Origin: Methylococcaceae bacterium
GTDB lineage: Bacteria > Pseudomonadota > Gammaproteobacteria > Methylococcales > Methylomonadaceae
Direction of reading: 5' to 3'
Length of the DNA: 64,000 nucleotides
Assembly: GCA_030626845.1 (NCBI GenBank)
Contig: DAOUTG010000003.1
Span: forward strand, 1-64,000
In this document: piece after piece, positions 62,844-64,000 of the stretch
Numbering within the stretch: position 1 is the first letter of the stretch
Layout: every line of letters starts with the position of its first letter
Position numbers and translations under genes: made by a program
Notes under the pieces: model-generated
The model's database searches: none
Seen by the model: only the letters and a program-made list of their open reading frames with translations
Told to the model about the DNA's origin: nothing

Positions 62844-64000
62844 ATGGCAATAAGTGCAGCAACAAAAGCCGCAACCGATGCTTTAGCCGTCAATCGTGCG
62901 CCTACTAGTGTCAACGCACAAGAAGTTCATAGATGGTTACAAAGTTTTACTTGGGAGTTTGATAAGAATCGTAGCAAATATCCAACTAAATACAAAATGG
63001 CGAATGATACCAAAGAGCAATTCAAGCTCATCGCTAAAGAATATGCTCGTATGGAATCGGTTAAGGATGAACGCCAATTTGGTAGTTTGCAGGATGTTTT
63101 AACCCGTGTAGATGCGGCGAATAAAGTCCATCCTAAATGGAATGAAACCATGAAAGTCATCTCTAACTTTTTAGAAGTTGGGGAATACAATGCCATCGCT
63201 GCTACGGGTATGTTGTGGGATTCTGCCTCTGCTCCAGAGCAAAAGAATGGTTATTTAGCACAAACACTAGATGAAATTCGTCACACTAACCAATGTGGTT
63301 ATGTGAATTATTATTTCACGAAGCACGGACAAGATGCAGCTGGACATAATGATGCGCGTCGTACTCGAACTATCGGTCCGTTATGGAAAGGAATGAAGCG
63401 GGTATTTTCTGATGGTTTTATTTCAGGTGATGCGGTTGAATGTTCTATTAACTTACAGTTAGTAGGTGAAGCTTGTTTTACTAATCCATTGATTGTAGCT
63501 GTTACCGAATGGGCAGCTGCTAATGGAGATGAAATAACACCTACAGTATTCTTGTCAATTGAAACTGATGAGTTGCGCCATATGGCAAACGGCTACCAAA
63601 CAATTGTCTCAATTGCAAATGACGAAGCCGCTTCAAAATATCTAAATACTGATCTTAACAACGCTTTCTGGACACAGCAGAAATATTTTACCCCAGTTTT
63701 AGGAATGGCATTTGAATATGGTAGTCATTTTAAAGTTGAGCCTTGGGTTAAAACTTGGAATCGCTGGGTTTATGAAGATTGGGGCGGTATCTGGATTGGT
63801 CGTTTAGGTAAATATGGTGTGGAATCACCTGCAAGTTTACGTGATGCAAAAAAAGATGCTTATTGGGCGCATCATGATTTATTTTTACTAGCTTATGCTT
63901 TATGGCCAACTGGTTTCTTTCGTTTAACCTTGCCAACTCAAGAAGAAATGGATTGGTTTGAAGAAAACTATCCTGGCTGGTATGAGCATTACGGTAAAAT
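62844..64000 (+). CDS. mmoX: Soluble methane monooxygenase hydroxylase alpha subunit MmoX (3' truncated by window end)
   Basis: MAISAATKAATDALAVNRAPTSVNAQEVHRWLQSFTWEFDKNRSKYPTKYKMANDTKEQFKLIAKEYARMESVKDERQFGSL...LDEIRHTNQCGYVNYYF...ETDELRHMANGYQ...YEDWGGIWIGRLGKYGVESP; absent from the ORF track because no stop lies in the window. Confidence 0.97.
   Translation, partial: MAISAATKAATDALAVNRAPTSVNAQEVHRWLQSFTWEFDKNRSKYPTKYKMANDTKEQFKLIAKEYARMESVKDERQFGSLQDVLTRVDAANKVHPKWNETMKVISNFLEVGEYNAIAATGMLWDSASAPEQKNGYLAQTLDEIRHTNQCGYVNYYFTKHGQDAAGHNDARRTRTIGPLWKGMKRVFSDGFISGDAVECSINLQLVGEACFTNPLIVAVTEWAAANGDEITPTVFLSIETDELRHMANGYQTIVSIANDEAASKYLNTDLNNAFWTQQKYFTPVLGMAFEYGSHFKVEPWVKTWNRWVYEDWGGIWIGRLGKYGVESPASLRDAKKDAYWAHHDLFLLAYALWPTGFFRLTLPTQEEMDWFEENYPGWYEHYGK

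Noticed and set aside
62896-63936. ORFs 62896-63102 (+), 62927-63196 (-), 63748-63936 (-)
   Set aside because: All are shadow frames inside mmoX, whose real frame is open through the window end.

Overview
The window is AT-rich gammaproteobacterial chromosome, most likely from a methanotroph (Methylococcales-like). It ends inside mmoX, the soluble methane monooxygenase alpha subunit. mmoX is missing from the supplied ORF track because it runs off the window edge. Recognisable housekeeping blocks are hisI/hisE-tatABC, bioD, the full F1Fo ATP synthase operon (atpIBEFHAGDC), rnpB, leuA, pssA, ssrA (tmRNA, minus strand, tag ANDENYSMALAA), recG, rsmH-ftsL-ftsI, tilS, rpoE-rseA-rseB, ftsY-ftsE-ftsX, cvfB, moeA and sodB. 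Accessory or unusual features: (1) a toxin-antitoxin/nuclease cluster at 1-2.1 kb, plus a HipA-like kinase/DUF3037 pair lying between hisI and hisE; (2) an in-frame fusion of a CtaA/COX15-like heme A synthase to FtsY; (3) two tandem, diverged copies of a three-gene module made of a divergent CHASE8-like hybrid histidine kinase, a YfiR/DUF4154 protein and a TonB-dependent receptor. I read this module as a YfiBNR-like cross-envelope signalling system with a histidine-kinase output, and it is my best candidate for an undescribed system; (4) a SCO1-MauG/cytochrome c peroxidase fusion; (5) an internally deleted nadB pseudogene beside rpoE; (6) a MITE-like 111-bp inverted-repeat element and several large palindromes; (7) a -24/-12 (sigma-54) promoter with exact spacing upstream of mmoX. 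All calls come from reading the sequence and from memory of protein families. No database searches were run.
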